Below are positions 43,336 through 53,222 of a stretch of 64,000 bases of DNA, one piece after another. The position numbers and the translations under genes were made by a program. The notes under the pieces were generated by a model. The model made no database searches. It was not told the origin of the DNA and was given only the letters and a program-made list of their open reading frames with translations. Position 1 is the stretch's first letter, and every line of letters begins with the position of its first letter. The stretch comes from Actinomadura latina NBRC 106108 (GTDB lineage: Bacteria > Actinomycetota > Actinomycetes > Streptosporangiales > Streptosporangiaceae): NCBI RefSeq assembly GCF_001552195.1, contig NZ_BCQS01000011.1, positions 310,001 to 374,000 on the forward strand, read 5' to 3'.

Positions 43336-44228
43336 GCTCCGGACGAGACATCGCCGACCGGTACCGGATCACTTCGCCCATCGGCCGCGGCGGCATGGGC
43401 GAGGTCTGGAACGGCACCGACCTGCGGCTCAACCGCCCCGTCGCGATCAAGCTGGTCGGCGTGCCCGAGGTCGACCGGGAACTGCGCCGCCGCTTCCACC
43501 GCGAGGCGCGGATCACCGCCCGGCTGAGCCACCCGGGCGTCCCCACCGTCTACGACTTCGGCCAGGACGACGAGTTGTTCCTCGTCATGGAGTCGCTGCC
43601 GGGCGACTCGGTCGGCAAACTCCTCGACGAGCAAGGTGCACTGCCGCCGTCCTGGGCGGCGTTCATCGGCGCGCAGGCGTGCGCGGTTCTGGCCGCCGCC
43701 CACGCCGCCGGCCTGATCCACCGGGACGTCAAGCCGGAGAACCTCATGCTCGCCCCGGACGGGGCCGTCAAGGTGATCGACTTCGGCGTGGCCACGTCCA
43801 CCGGCGATGAGTTCTCCCGCATCACGCAAACCGGCCAGATACCCGGCACGGCCCACTACATGGCCCCCGAACTCCTGCGCGGCGAGGACGCCAGCCGTGC
43901 CAGCGACCTGTACGCGGTCGGCTGCCTGCTGTACGAACTGCTCGCCGGCGTGCGCCCGTTCGAGTCGCAGCACGTCTTGGACGAGATCACCCGCAGCCAG
44001 TCGGAACCGCCACCGCCACTGCACGGCGACGTCCCCCCCGAACTGGCCGCCCTGGTGGACGAATTGCTGGCCAAGACCCCGGAGTCGCGTCCCGCGGACG
44101 CCCTCGCCGTCTACGCGCGCCTGCGCCCCTGGATACCAGGAGTGGCGCCGATCCCCGGCTGGACGTCCCGCGACCTGCCGACCGACCCGATCCACCTCTA
44201 CACCGCCGCCCTCGCCCACCTCGGCTGA
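43332..44228 (+). CDS. Soluble Ser/Thr protein kinase of defence module 2
   Basis: The 298-residue Hanks-type kinase has glycine loop GRGGMGEVW (18-26), Lys40, HRDVKPEN (130-137), DFG (150-152) and APE (about 173). It ends soon after the catalytic domain with a short Pro-rich tail (from WTSRDLPT to ALAHLG), has no membrane helix, and its activation segment is short. The GTG start overlaps the UvrD gene stop as GTGA, so stoichiometric coupling with the helicases is likely. Together with the kinase at 11475 it brackets the island. Confidence 0.9.
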   Translation: MSSGRDIADRYRITSPIGRGGMGEVWNGTDLRLNRPVAIKLVGVPEVDRELRRRFHREARITARLSHPGVPTVYDFGQDDELFLVMESLPGDSVGKLLDEQGALPPSWAAFIGAQACAVLAAAHAAGLIHRDVKPENLMLAPDGAVKVIDFGVATSTGDEFSRITQTGQIPGTAHYMAPELLRGEDASRASDLYAVGCLLYELLAGVRPFESQHVLDEITRSQSEPPPPLHGDVPPELAALVDELLAKTPESRPADALAVYARLRPWIPGVAPIPGWTSRDLPTDPIHLYTAALAHLG

Positions 44229-44296
44229 GGCCGCCACTCCGTACCCGGGCCCGTCGGCCGGGTGAATCGCCTTACGCAAGACCCCCTGGAAGTGAA

Positions 44297-44503
44297 ATGC
44301 TCGACCTTCGCAAAGTTCAGACGACAGTGCTCGACGGCCCGATGTCCCTACACCCGATCGCGATGCCGTTCGACCGCCCCAGCGCAAGGCTCATGCGCGA
44401 CCACTACCAGCATCGTGGTTTCTACCGCGGCAAATGGATCGGCGGATGCGGCAAGAAGTTGCAGACGAAAATCGGCGAGATACGGATTCCGCACTTTGTG
44501 TAA
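44297..44503 (+). CDS. Truncated CoiA-like N-terminal stub
   Basis: The 68-residue product contains GKWIGGCGKKLQTKIGEIR and then IPHFV at its end, recalling the zinc-binding N-terminus of CoiA-like nucleases (C..CG..L..K.G..R..HF). The stop comes exactly where the nuclease domain should begin. GGAAG lies five bases before the ATG, so it may still be translated. It is probably a remnant. Confidence 0.4.
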   Translation: MLDLRKVQTTVLDGPMSLHPIAMPFDRPSARLMRDHYQHRGFYRGKWIGGCGKKLQTKIGEIRIPHFV

Positions 44504-44551
44504 CTGGTGACATGATGAGGTCATGTCCGCTGAAATAGCATGGTAGCGGGT

Positions 44552-44920
44552 TCATGATCTACTGCGGGGGCGTGTGGCCGGCCAGATGAAGTGTGGAACC
44601 AGGTCGGCGACGCGTTCCGCGCATTGGGTGTCCGAGTCAGCAAGAAGCACGGTCGTGCCAGTGATCAGAGCGGGGTTGGCCTTGATATCGCCGTAGGGCA
44701 GGACCTGCCGTTGGTGTCGCCACCGTGCCGTCTCAATCTTGGCAAGGATGCCAAGGTTCCGAAGTAACCATGAGGTACAGGCCGGGTGAGGCGCGGCGAT
44801 CAGAGCCCTCGTATCTCTTACCTTCAACAGAAGTGCCGAAAGTGGCCATTCAGTTGCCGCATGCCCCCTCTTCGTTGTTGACTGTATCAACGCATAGTGC
44901 TGAGGAGCCCTTGGTAGCAA
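44552..44920 (-). CDS. Hypothetical small protein, weak
   Basis: A minus-strand frame of 122 codons contains a plausible segment, VLPYGDIKANPALITG and VLLADSDTQCAERV. No family is recognised, and overlapping plus-strand frames are similar in length. The surrounding 44511-45160 DNA is lower in G+C than its neighbours, consistent with imported or mobile DNA. Confidence 0.25.
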   Translation of the reverse strand: MLPRAPQHYALIQSTTKRGHAATEWPLSALLLKVRDTRALIAAPHPACTSWLLRNLGILAKIETARWRHQRQVLPYGDIKANPALITGTTVLLADSDTQCAERVADLVPHFIWPATRPRSRS

Positions 44921-45162
44921 AACGGCCTGCAGGATCGCATCGTCTCCTGAGGCAACACGAGGGGAACTGCAGAAGAATACGCAGGCGCGCGTTCCAGAGG
45001 GTGTTCAACGATCCGTTAGTCGAGACTCGAAGCCAAAGATGCTAGCACGCCCAACCCGTCCAGTAGGGGCTATGACGTTCCAGCGCGGAAGCCGTTCGGG
45101 ATCTGATGGATCTAGCCGAAGAATAGCAAAATTGCCAACACTGATTCAATGTAAATCGCTGC

Positions 45163-45474
45163 GAGGACCGCATCCGGTGCGCCAAGGACGCCGGCCTGCG
45201 CAACCTGCCCCTGCACGGCGCCGCCGCCAACCAGATCTGGCTGGAGATCGTCGCGCTCGCCTCGGAACTGACCGCCTGGACCCAGATGCTTGCCCTGACC
45301 GGCCACCCGGCCCGCACCTGGGAACCCAAACGCCTGCGGCTGCGGGTCTTCTCCGCCGCCGGGCGCCTGGTCCGCGGCGGCAGCCGCCTCCGGCTCCGGC
45401 TCAGTGACCACTGGCCCTGGACCGACCTGATCACCACCGCGATCACCCGGCTGCAGATGCTTCCCGCACCCTGA
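45163..45474 (+). pseudogene. IS1380-family transposase, C-terminal remnant
   Basis: The frame from 45163 reads DRIRCAKDAGLRNLPLHG, NQIWLEIVALASELTAW, and then RTWEPKRLRLRVFSAAGRL up to the TGA at 45472-45474. This is the characteristic C-terminus of IS1380-type transposases (about 100 of 450 residues). The N-terminal 350 residues are missing. Confidence 0.8.
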
Positions 45475-45643
45475 CCAGCGACAAGCCGTCCCATCAACCC
45501 CAGGAAGGAAACCCCAGGGCCCCTGGAACCCCGCCCACCCGACGCGTCAGTCGGGCCGAGCGGCTGACCCGCCACTGAAAACAAAGAGTCGGTTGGGTCG
45601 CTCCGCGACCCAACCGACCTCACGAAAGATCGAGGCTAGATCC
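45475..45643. mobile_element. Right end of the IS1380-type element
   Basis: After the transposase remnant comes a non-coding tail typical of these elements, with a hairpin at 45588-45618 and a terminal segment CACGAAAGATCGAGGCTAG, which resembles the inverted-repeat end of actinomycete IS1380 elements. The left end is not visible. Confidence 0.5.
45588..45618. terminator. Hairpin in the IS1380 tail
   Basis: GTCGGTTGGGTCGC and GCGACCCAACCGAC form a perfect 14-base stem with a three-base loop, directly after the transposase remnant. Confidence 0.7.
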
Positions 45644-46157
45644 CACTCGGCAATAGGTCGCTCTCTGTGAGCATCGAGGCCGCAGGCGGTCGTCCTGACC
45701 CGGAGTTAGAGAAGGGGCACCGGTGTGATGTGGTGATCTACAACGTAAAGACGCGAAAGCCTTGTCTCCAACGAGACCTGCAGCAGCGACTTTGTTGCAC
45801 CGGCTAACAGACCGCCAGGGCCGGCTCGATCAGCGTGGCGGCGAGCCGACATCCAGTCCGCCTGACCGCTCGTTCTCGGGGTCGTCATTTACAGATGCCG
45901 GGGTAACGGCCTCAGCTTTCTTGACACTTCGTTCGGGCTGGCCAGGCTCGGCCTATAATTCAAGGTTTTTCGTTTGCATGTCACCACCCAGCCGGGGGTA
46001 TGAGTTCCGTCGAAGAACGCGCCGACCACCCGCCCGGCCGGTCCGACGGCCGTGAGACGCGCTGGAGGGGGCTGACCGATTGCTGGTGCGCGTCACCTGG
46101 GTCAGGTGGAGCGTCCCGGGTTGGGTGGAGGCCCTGATACCTGGAAGGGTGAGGGCT
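45644..46157. other. Scrap region between two insertion-sequence remnants
   Basis: No supported gene. The last 80 bases before the IS3 orfA start (TGGAGCGTCCCGGGTTGGG) look like the left part of the IS3 element. The remainder carries no recognisable coding. Confidence 0.4.
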
Positions 46158-46478
46158 ATGGCACCCCCGAGGAAGTATTCCCCTGAGCTGCGTGAACGCG
46201 CGGTCCGGATGGTCTTTGAGGTGCGTGAGCAGACAGGTGAGAGGACCGGGACGATCGCCCGTGTCGCCGACCAGCTCGGGGTGCATCGTGAGGCGTTGCG
46301 GACCTGGATCCGGCAGGCCGAGATCGATGGCGGGCAGCGTCCAGGGACCACGACCAGCGACGCGCAAAGGATCGCCGAGCTGGAGCGCGAGAACCGTGAG
46401 TTGCGGCGGGCGAACGAGATCCTGAAGGCCGCGTCCGCGTATTTCGCCCGGGAACTCGACCCGAAACTGCCGCGCTAG
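46158..46478 (+). mobile_element. IS3-family transposase OrfA
   Basis: The 106-residue protein has the OrfA layout: RKYSPELRERAVRMV helix, IARVADQLGVHREALRTWI helix-turn-helix, and a leucine-zipper-like RIAELERENRELRRANEIL. It begins the frame that normally shifts to OrfB. The ATG at 46158 was chosen because it follows GGAAGGGTGAGG. OrfB is cut off, so the element is inactive. Confidence 0.88.
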
Positions 46479-46558
46479 TCGAGTTCATCGATTCCCACCG
46501 GGAGCAGTTCGGTGTTGACCCGATCTGCGCGGTGCTGGAGTGCGCGCCGTCGACGTAG
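46478..46558 (+). pseudogene. IS3-family OrfB, truncated after 27 codons
   Basis: The frame starting one base after the OrfA stop reads VEFIDSHREQFGVDPICAVL, followed by ECAPST and a TAG. This is the exact beginning of IS3 OrfB, including the APS(T) segment, without its DDE domain. The junction falls at 46556-46560, after which a glycosidase fragment begins. Confidence 0.8.
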
Positions 46559-46658
46559 CTTCGCCCCGGAGAAGTACTGGCGCGGCCCCGTCTGGCTCGA
46601 CCAGGCGTACTTCTCCCTCAAGTGCCTGCAGAGGTACGGCTACCGCGCCGACGCGTCC
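46557..46658 (+). pseudogene. GH63-type glycosidase fragment
   Basis: The bases after the IS3 break encode SFAPEKYWRGPVWLDQAYF and LQRYGYRADA. The YWRGPVWxxQ motif is typical of the C-terminal (alpha/alpha)6 barrel of GH63-like glucosidases. Neither end is intact. It shows that the IS3 element once joined or disrupted a carbohydrate-active gene here. Confidence 0.6.
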
Positions 46659-46717
46659 GCTGGTCCGCGGCACTGCTGCTGGCCTTGGACTGATCTCCGA
46701 CGGACTCACCGGCCGGT

Positions 46718-46745
46718 GGGGCCTGCCGTGTACCCGGCAGGCCCC
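46718..46745. terminator. Terminator of the S33 peptidase gene
   Basis: GGGGCCTGCCG pairs with CGGCAGGCCCC over a six-base loop, 16 bases past the peptidase stop codon on the minus strand. Confidence 0.7.
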
Positions 46746-46760
46746 CTCGGAGTCACCGGG

Positions 46761-48332
46761 TCACGTGGCGAACTGGCGCGGGACGGCGGTCGCCGGCGTG
46801 CGGAGTGCGGTGGCCGGCGCCGGCGCGACCCAGACCGGGGTCGGGTCCGGGTTCTTCTCACAGGTGCGGTCGACGAGGCCGCGGTCGGTGGGGACCCTTC
46901 CGGTGCGGAGGTAGTCGATCAGGAGGTCGTCCAGGCACTTGTTGCCGGCGAAGGTGATGGCGTGGCTTCCGCCGCCGCGATCGACGACCAGGCGGGCGGA
47001 CGGGAGCGCGCGGGCCATTTCCAGGCCACCCTTGTAGGGCGTGGCCGGGTCGTCTGTGGCTTGGAAGAGGAGGACCGGCGGCAGGCCCTTTCCGGTGATC
47101 CTAGTCCGGTGTCCCGCCTTGACCGGCCAGTAGAGGCAGCCGGCGTTGAACCACATGTTGTTGTAGGTGTAGAAGGGGGCCTTCTCGTTGACCTCGGCCT
47201 GGTCCCTCTGCCAGAACCGAAAGTCGCGGGGCCATTTGCTGTCGGCGCACATGACGGCGTTGTACAGGTCGAACGAGTCGTCTTCCGGGTTCGGTGCCGC
47301 GTAGCGCTCGTAGGCGGTGACGAGTGGGGCGGTGTCGCCGGAGTTGGTGTACGCCGAGAGGACGGTCGCCAGGCGCGGCCAGCGGAGTGCGTTGTAGCCG
47401 CCCGCGACCTGGGTGTCGTCGAACTCGTCGGGGCCGATCCTGCCGACTGGGTTTGCGCGGAGTTCGGCGCGCATGGCGTACCACTTGTCGGCGATCTCGT
47501 CGGGATCGGTGCCCAGGTGGTAGACGTCATCGGCCTTGGCCGCCCACTCGGTGAAAGCCTTGAACCGCTTCTCGTGCTGGAGGTCCTGCCGGATGTTGTG
47601 GTCGTACCAGGAGACTGATGGGCCGACGATGCTGTCCAGGACGAGGCGGCGGACGTGCCTGGGGTACAGCTGGGCGTAGGTCGAGCCGAGGGTGGTCCCG
47701 TAGGACCAGCCGAAGAAGCTGATCTTCTCGGCGCCGAGGGCTCTGCGGATGGACTCCATGTCGCGGACGTGGTCGAGGGTCGACAGGTGCGGCAGGAGCC
47801 GGGAGTACTTCGCTGTGCATTTCGCGACGTAGCCGGCGGCCTTCCTGAGCCAGGTCCGTGTGGTGCCCTGGCTCGGCTGGTAGTCGGGGCGGGGGCCGTC
47901 GAAGTAGTGCGGGTCGCAGGACATGTGCGGCTCGCTGTGCTGGGATCCGCGCAGGTCGAAGCCGATCCAGTCGTAGGCGGCGGCCACGTCGGGGGGGAGT
48001 TGGTCGGGGATCCAGGTGGCCATCCATAGGCCGCTGATGCCCGGTCCGCCGGGGTTGAGCAGGATCGGGCCCTGCCGCTGGTCCTCGGGTGCCGTGGCCG
48101 GCAGCCGGTTCACCGCGATCTTGACCGTGCGCCCGTCCGGATGAGCGTGGTCGACGGGGACCTCCAGCATCGCGCACTGCAGGGTGGGGTGTTCGGTGTC
48201 GCCGCAGGACCGCCATTGTGGGGACTCCTGCGCGGCGGCCGCCCGCGGTGGGACGGTCAGCGCGGCGGCGGCCAGCATAGCCCCGCCCGCGATGACCGCC
48301 GCACTCCGACGGCTCGGCTTTGGCTGTTTCAC
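46761..48332 (-). CDS. Secreted S33-family tripeptidyl aminopeptidase-like hydrolase
   Basis: The 523-residue exported enzyme releases N-terminal peptides or hydrolyses esters outside the cell. It has a Sec signal peptide (KPSRRSAAVIAGGAMLAAAAL, cleavage near RAAAAQ), oxyanion segment LLNPGGPGISG, Ser nucleophile elbow GWSYGTTLG, aspartate in FQATDDPATPY and the histidine in GGGSHAITF. The start is the GTG complementary to 48330-48332 with GGGAGG five bases upstream; the frame is open much further but has no other good site. Its promoter region carries two copies of the GTGMAATTGCAS motif, shared with the collagenase on the other strand. Confidence 0.9.
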   Translation of the reverse strand: MKQPKPSRRSAAVIAGGAMLAAAALTVPPRAAAAQESPQWRSCGDTEHPTLQCAMLEVPVDHAHPDGRTVKIAVNRLPATAPEDQRQGPILLNPGGPGISGLWMATWIPDQLPPDVAAAYDWIGFDLRGSQHSEPHMSCDPHYFDGPRPDYQPSQGTTRTWLRKAAGYVAKCTAKYSRLLPHLSTLDHVRDMESIRRALGAEKISFFGWSYGTTLGSTYAQLYPRHVRRLVLDSIVGPSVSWYDHNIRQDLQHEKRFKAFTEWAAKADDVYHLGTDPDEIADKWYAMRAELRANPVGRIGPDEFDDTQVAGGYNALRWPRLATVLSAYTNSGDTAPLVTAYERYAAPNPEDDSFDLYNAVMCADSKWPRDFRFWQRDQAEVNEKAPFYTYNNMWFNAGCLYWPVKAGHRTRITGKGLPPVLLFQATDDPATPYKGGLEMARALPSARLVVDRGGGSHAITFAGNKCLDDLLIDYLRTGRVPTDRGLVDRTCEKNPDPTPVWVAPAPATALRTPATAVPRQFAT

Positions 48333-48348
48333 TAGTGCCTCCCGGTCA

Positions 48349-48373
48349 GTGAAATTGCAGTGTACAATTGCAG
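48349..48373. promoter_or_regulatory. Operator pair GTGAAATTGCAG / GTACAATTGCAG
   Basis: Two tandem 12-base copies (48349-48360 and 48362-48373), 13 bases apart, match the motif found upstream of the SBP/M24 genes (56860) and the S1 protease (59767). It lies between the divergent S33 peptidase (start 48332) and collagenase (start 48641) genes. The remainder of 48374-48640 has no gene and no other recognised element. Confidence 0.6.
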
Positions 48374-48640
48374 ACTTCTTTTGAGGCTGTCCGCATTCGG
48401 CAACGGGCGGAGATCCGGCACCGGAAAGAGTCCGCCACCTCAGCGAATGCCCATCCCTGCCGTCACGCGAATCCGGGCACTCGGACGATCCATAACCGAG
48501 ATCGATGGGGCCGTGTATGACCACGGCGCGGATCCGGCTTGCACACTGCGGGCGCACGCTTCCCCCACCCCCTCCGGGCGTTGGACCCCGGACCCCTGAA
48601 TCCGTCCGTTCCAATGGGAATGTCTCCGAAGGAAACCCCC

Positions 48641-51199
48641 GTGAGAAACAGACGCAGATCCGTCAGATGCCTGCAGGCGTCGGCCGCGCTCCTACTGGGA
48701 ATCAGCTTCCTGGTCTCCCCTGCGAGCCCCGCGAACGCCGCCCCGAAACCGCCCCCCGTCAGCACTCCCGACGATCGGGCGCCGCACGTCCAGAAGTCCC
48801 CGCTCCCGGCCAAGGACCGTCCGCCGCTGTCGGCGGAGAAGGACGCGCTGAAGAGCAGCCCCGAACAACCGAAGAAGTCGGCTGAGCACAAACGGCCGTC
48901 CATGAAGAGCACGGCGAAGGCGAAGAAGAACGCGCCGAAGGCCACTGCCAAGGCGGCCGCCTGCAGCCCGAGTGATTTCACGAGCCGTTCGGGAAGCGCG
49001 CTGGTCCAGCAGGTCAAGTCGTCGACGACCGACTGCGTCAACTCGCTGTTCAGCCTGACCGGCGGGGACGCCTACTACGCGTTCCGCGAGTCGCAGATGG
49101 TGACGATCGCGTACGCGCTGCGCGACAACGCGGTCTACTACCCGGGCGACAACAGCACGAGCACGGCCCAGCTCGTGCTGTACCTGCGCGCCGGGTACTA
49201 CGTCCAGTGGTACAACTCCTCGACCGTGGGCACCTACGGGCAGTCGCTGAAGACCGCGATCCAGTCCGGCCTGGACGCCTACTTCGGCAGCTCCAAGTCC
49301 TCGACGGTCAGCGACGCCAACGGTGAGGTCCTCGCCGAGGCGGTCACGCTGATCGACAGCGCCCAGGAGAACGCGCGCTACCTCTACGTCGTCAAGCGGC
49401 TTCTGAACGGCTACAACAGTTCTTACGACGCCTCTTGGTGGATGCTCAACGCGGTCAACAACGTGTACACCGTGCTGTTCCGCGGCCACCAGGTTCCGGA
49501 GTTCGTCTCCGCGGTCCAATCGGACCCGAGTGTCCTGGACGCGCTCAACTCGTTCGCCGCCGGCCACCTCGGCCTGCTCGGCACCGACCGCAGCTACCTG
49601 GCCTCCAACGCCGGACGTGAAATGGCCCGGTTCCTCCAGCACGCCCCGCTCCAGGCCAAGGTCAGGCCACTGGCCAAGGGCCTGCTCGGGCAGAGCAGCA
49701 TGACCGGGAAGACTGCGCCGCTGTGGGTCGGCATCGCCGAGATGACCGACTCCTACGACAAGGCCAACTGCTCCTACTACAACACGTGCAACCTGCAGCA
49801 GCGGCTCGCCCAGAACGTCCTGACCATCAACCACACCTGCAGTTCCAGCATCAAGATCCGGGCGCAGGACATGACAGCGGCGCAGCTGTCGGACAGCTGC
49901 GCCAGCCTGATGAACCAGGACGCCTACTTCCACAGCCTGGTGAAGGACGGCAACAAGCCCGTCGCGAACGACAACAACACCACGATCGAGGTCTGCGTCT
50001 TCGACTCCAGCACCGACTACCAGACCTACGCGGGCGCGATGTTCGGCATCGACACCAACAACGGCGGCATGTACCTGGAAGGCGACCCGGCCGCTGCCGG
50101 GAACCAGCCGCGGTTCATCGCCTACGAGGCCGAATGGGTCCGCCCCACGTTCCAGATTTGGAACCTCAACCACGAGTACACCCACTACCTCGACGGCCGG
50201 TTCGACATGTACGGCGACTTCAACGCCGGCATCACCACGCCGACCATCTGGTGGATCGAAGGGTTCGCCGAGTACGTCTCCTACTCCTACCGGAAGGTGA
50301 ACGACGACTCGGCGATCGCCGAGGCCGCGAAGGGCACCTACGCGCTCAGCACCCTGTGGGACACCACCTACAGCAACGACACCACCCGCATCTACTACTG
50401 GGGCTACCTGGCGGTGCGGTACATGTTCGAGAAACACCCGGGTGACCTCGCCACCGTCCTGGGCTACTACCGCGCCGGAAACTGGAACGCCGCCCGGTCG
50501 TTCCTGACCGGCACCATCGGCAGCCGCTACGACAGCGACTGGCGCACATGGCTGGCCGCGTGCGCGTCCGGCGCGTGCGCGGAGGGCGGCGGTGGCGGCG
50601 GCAACCAGGCGCCGACCGCGAAGTTCTCCCACTCGGCCAACGGCCTGGCGGTGAACTTCACCGACCAGTCCACCGACTCCGACGGCACCATCGCCTCCCG
50701 CAGCTGGGACTTCGGCGACGGCACCACCTCGACGTCGGCCAACCCGTCCCACACCTACGGCGCCGACGGCACCTACAGCGTCTCGCTGACGGTCACCGAC
50801 AACTCCGGCGCCACCGCCACCAGTACCCAGCAGATCTCGGTGTCCGCCGGCGGCGGCGGTGGCGGCGGGACCGAGTGCACCGGGTCCGACACACGCCAGC
50901 TCGGGCAGAACTGCCTGCGCAGCAACCTGTCGGGAGGGCAGGGCGACCTGTCCTACCTCTACATCTACATCCCGTCCGGCACCCGGTCGCTCACCATCAC
51001 CTCGTCCGGCGGGACGGGCGACGCCGACCTCTACTACAACGCCAGTTCATGGGCCACGTCGACGTCCTACACCCAGCGTTCCACCAACGCCGGAAACGGT
51101 GAATCCCTCACTATCTCCAACCCGCCCGCCGGCTACAACTACATCAGCCTCTACGGGAAGGACGCGTTCAGCGGCGTGACCGTGAAGACCGAGTACTGA
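48641..51199 (+). CDS. Secreted M9-type collagenase with PKD and PPC domains
   Basis: The 852-residue exported metalloprotease has a signal peptide (QASAALLLGISFLVSPASP), a basic Lys-rich propeptide-like stretch, the M9 peptidase module with zinc motif HEYTH followed by EGFAEYVS, a PKD domain (SWDFGDGTTS, about 680-760) and a C-terminal PPC domain (DADLYYN, about 790-850), both of which help bind collagen or matrix. Family M9 cleaves native collagen. I chose GTG at 48641 because GAAGGAA lies six bases upstream and gives a normal signal peptide; ATG codons at 48614 and 48620 have no ribosome-binding site. Confidence 0.92.
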   Translation: MRNRRRSVRCLQASAALLLGISFLVSPASPANAAPKPPPVSTPDDRAPHVQKSPLPAKDRPPLSAEKDALKSSPEQPKKSAEHKRPSMKSTAKAKKNAPKATAKAAACSPSDFTSRSGSALVQQVKSSTTDCVNSLFSLTGGDAYYAFRESQMVTIAYALRDNAVYYPGDNSTSTAQLVLYLRAGYYVQWYNSSTVGTYGQSLKTAIQSGLDAYFGSSKSSTVSDANGEVLAEAVTLIDSAQENARYLYVVKRLLNGYNSSYDASWWMLNAVNNVYTVLFRGHQVPEFVSAVQSDPSVLDALNSFAAGHLGLLGTDRSYLASNAGREMARFLQHAPLQAKVRPLAKGLLGQSSMTGKTAPLWVGIAEMTDSYDKANCSYYNTCNLQQRLAQNVLTINHTCSSSIKIRAQDMTAAQLSDSCASLMNQDAYFHSLVKDGNKPVANDNNTTIEVCVFDSSTDYQTYAGAMFGIDTNNGGMYLEGDPAAAGNQPRFIAYEAEWVRPTFQIWNLNHEYTHYLDGRFDMYGDFNAGITTPTIWWIEGFAEYVSYSYRKVNDDSAIAEAAKGTYALSTLWDTTYSNDTTRIYYWGYLAVRYMFEKHPGDLATVLGYYRAGNWNAARSFLTGTIGSRYDSDWRTWLAACASGACAEGGGGGGNQAPTAKFSHSANGLAVNFTDQSTDSDGTIASRSWDFGDGTTSTSANPSHTYGADGTYSVSLTVTDNSGATATSTQQISVSAGGGGGGGTECTGSDTRQLGQNCLRSNLSGGQGDLSYLYIYIPSGTRSLTITSSGGTGDADLYYNASSWATSTSYTQRSTNAGNGESLTISNPPAGYNYISLYGKDAFSGVTVKTEY

Positions 51200-51222
51200 T
51201 CCGCCACCTCACCGACGAAGAA

Positions 51223-51257
51223 CGCCGGGGCCGGACCGCGATGGTCCGGCCCCGGCG
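51223..51257. terminator. Bidirectional terminator
   Basis: CGCCGGGGCCGGACC pairs perfectly with GGTCCGGCCCCGGCG over a five-base loop. It separates the collagenase (plus, stop at 51199) from the ABC transporter operon (minus, stop at 51289), so it should serve both. Confidence 0.85.
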
Positions 51258-51288
51258 CCGTTTCTCAGGAGAGCCGGGGCGAGTGTGC

Positions 51289-52256
<968 letters not shown>

Positions 52257-52260
<4 letters not shown>

Positions 52261-53222
52261 GATGTCACCTTCTTCGTGGCCGTCAGGTGGCACGCCGCCT
52301 GGTGGGACGCGCCCTCCAGGTCCGGGCGGACGGTCTCGCACGTCGCGATCCGGTCGGGGCAGCGCGGATGGAACGGGCACCCCGCCGCCGGAGTCAGCGG
52401 AGACGGCGGGGTGCCCGCGATCGGGGTCAGCTCGCCGGCGGGGCCGGTGAGCCTGGGCAGTGAGCCGAGCAGCCCGCGCGTGTAGGGGTGGCGGGGCTCG
52501 GCGAACAGAGCGTCGACGTCCGCCCGCTCGACCGCCCGTCCCGCGTACATGACCAGGACGTCGTCGGCGACCCGCGCGACCACCCCCAGATCGTGCGTGA
52601 TCATCAGGACGGCGAGGCCCCGCTCTCGCTGGATCGTCGCGATCAGTTCCAGGATCTGCGCCTGGACGGTCACGTCCAGCGCGGTGGTCGGCTCGTCGGC
52701 GATCAGCAGGTCCGGCTCGCACGCCAGCGCCATGGCGATCATGACGCGCTGGCGCATGCCGCCGGAGAACTGGTGCGGGTAGTCGCCGGCGCGCTCGCCG
52801 GGATCGGGGATCCCGACGTCGGCGAGCAACTGCACGGCGTGCTTGTGCGCCGCCCGCCGGGACGCGCCGAAGTGCAGTCGCCGCGCCTCGGCGATCTGCT
52901 CGCCGATGCGATAGTGCGGGTGCAGCGACGACAGCGGGTCCTGGAAGATCATCGCGACCCGGCGACCGCGCAGCGCGCGGATATCCTCCCGGTCGGCGCC
53001 GACGACCTCGGTGCCGGCGACGTCGATCGACCCGGTCACCCGGGCCTGGTCGTGCAGCCCCATGATCGCGAGGCTGGTCACGGACTTGCCGGAGCCGGAC
53101 TCGCCGACGATGCCGAGGGTGCGGCCCTCGTCCACGGTGAACGACAGCCCGTCCACCGCGCGGGCCGTGCCTTTCGGGCCGGTGAACTCGACGGTCAGGT
53201 CCCGGACGGTCAGCAGGCTCAT
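52257..53222 (-). CDS. Oligopeptide ABC transporter ATP-binding protein (OppD/DppD type)
   Basis: The 321-residue ATPase has Walker A GESGSGKS, Q-loop MIFQDPLSSLHP, signature QFSGGMRQRVM, Walker B LLIADEPTTALD and the Cys-rich end GCPFHPRCPDR. It forms a heterodimer with the OppF-type ATPase. The ATG complementary to 53220-53222 overlaps the permease stop; its own stop overlaps the OppF-type start. Confidence 0.9.
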
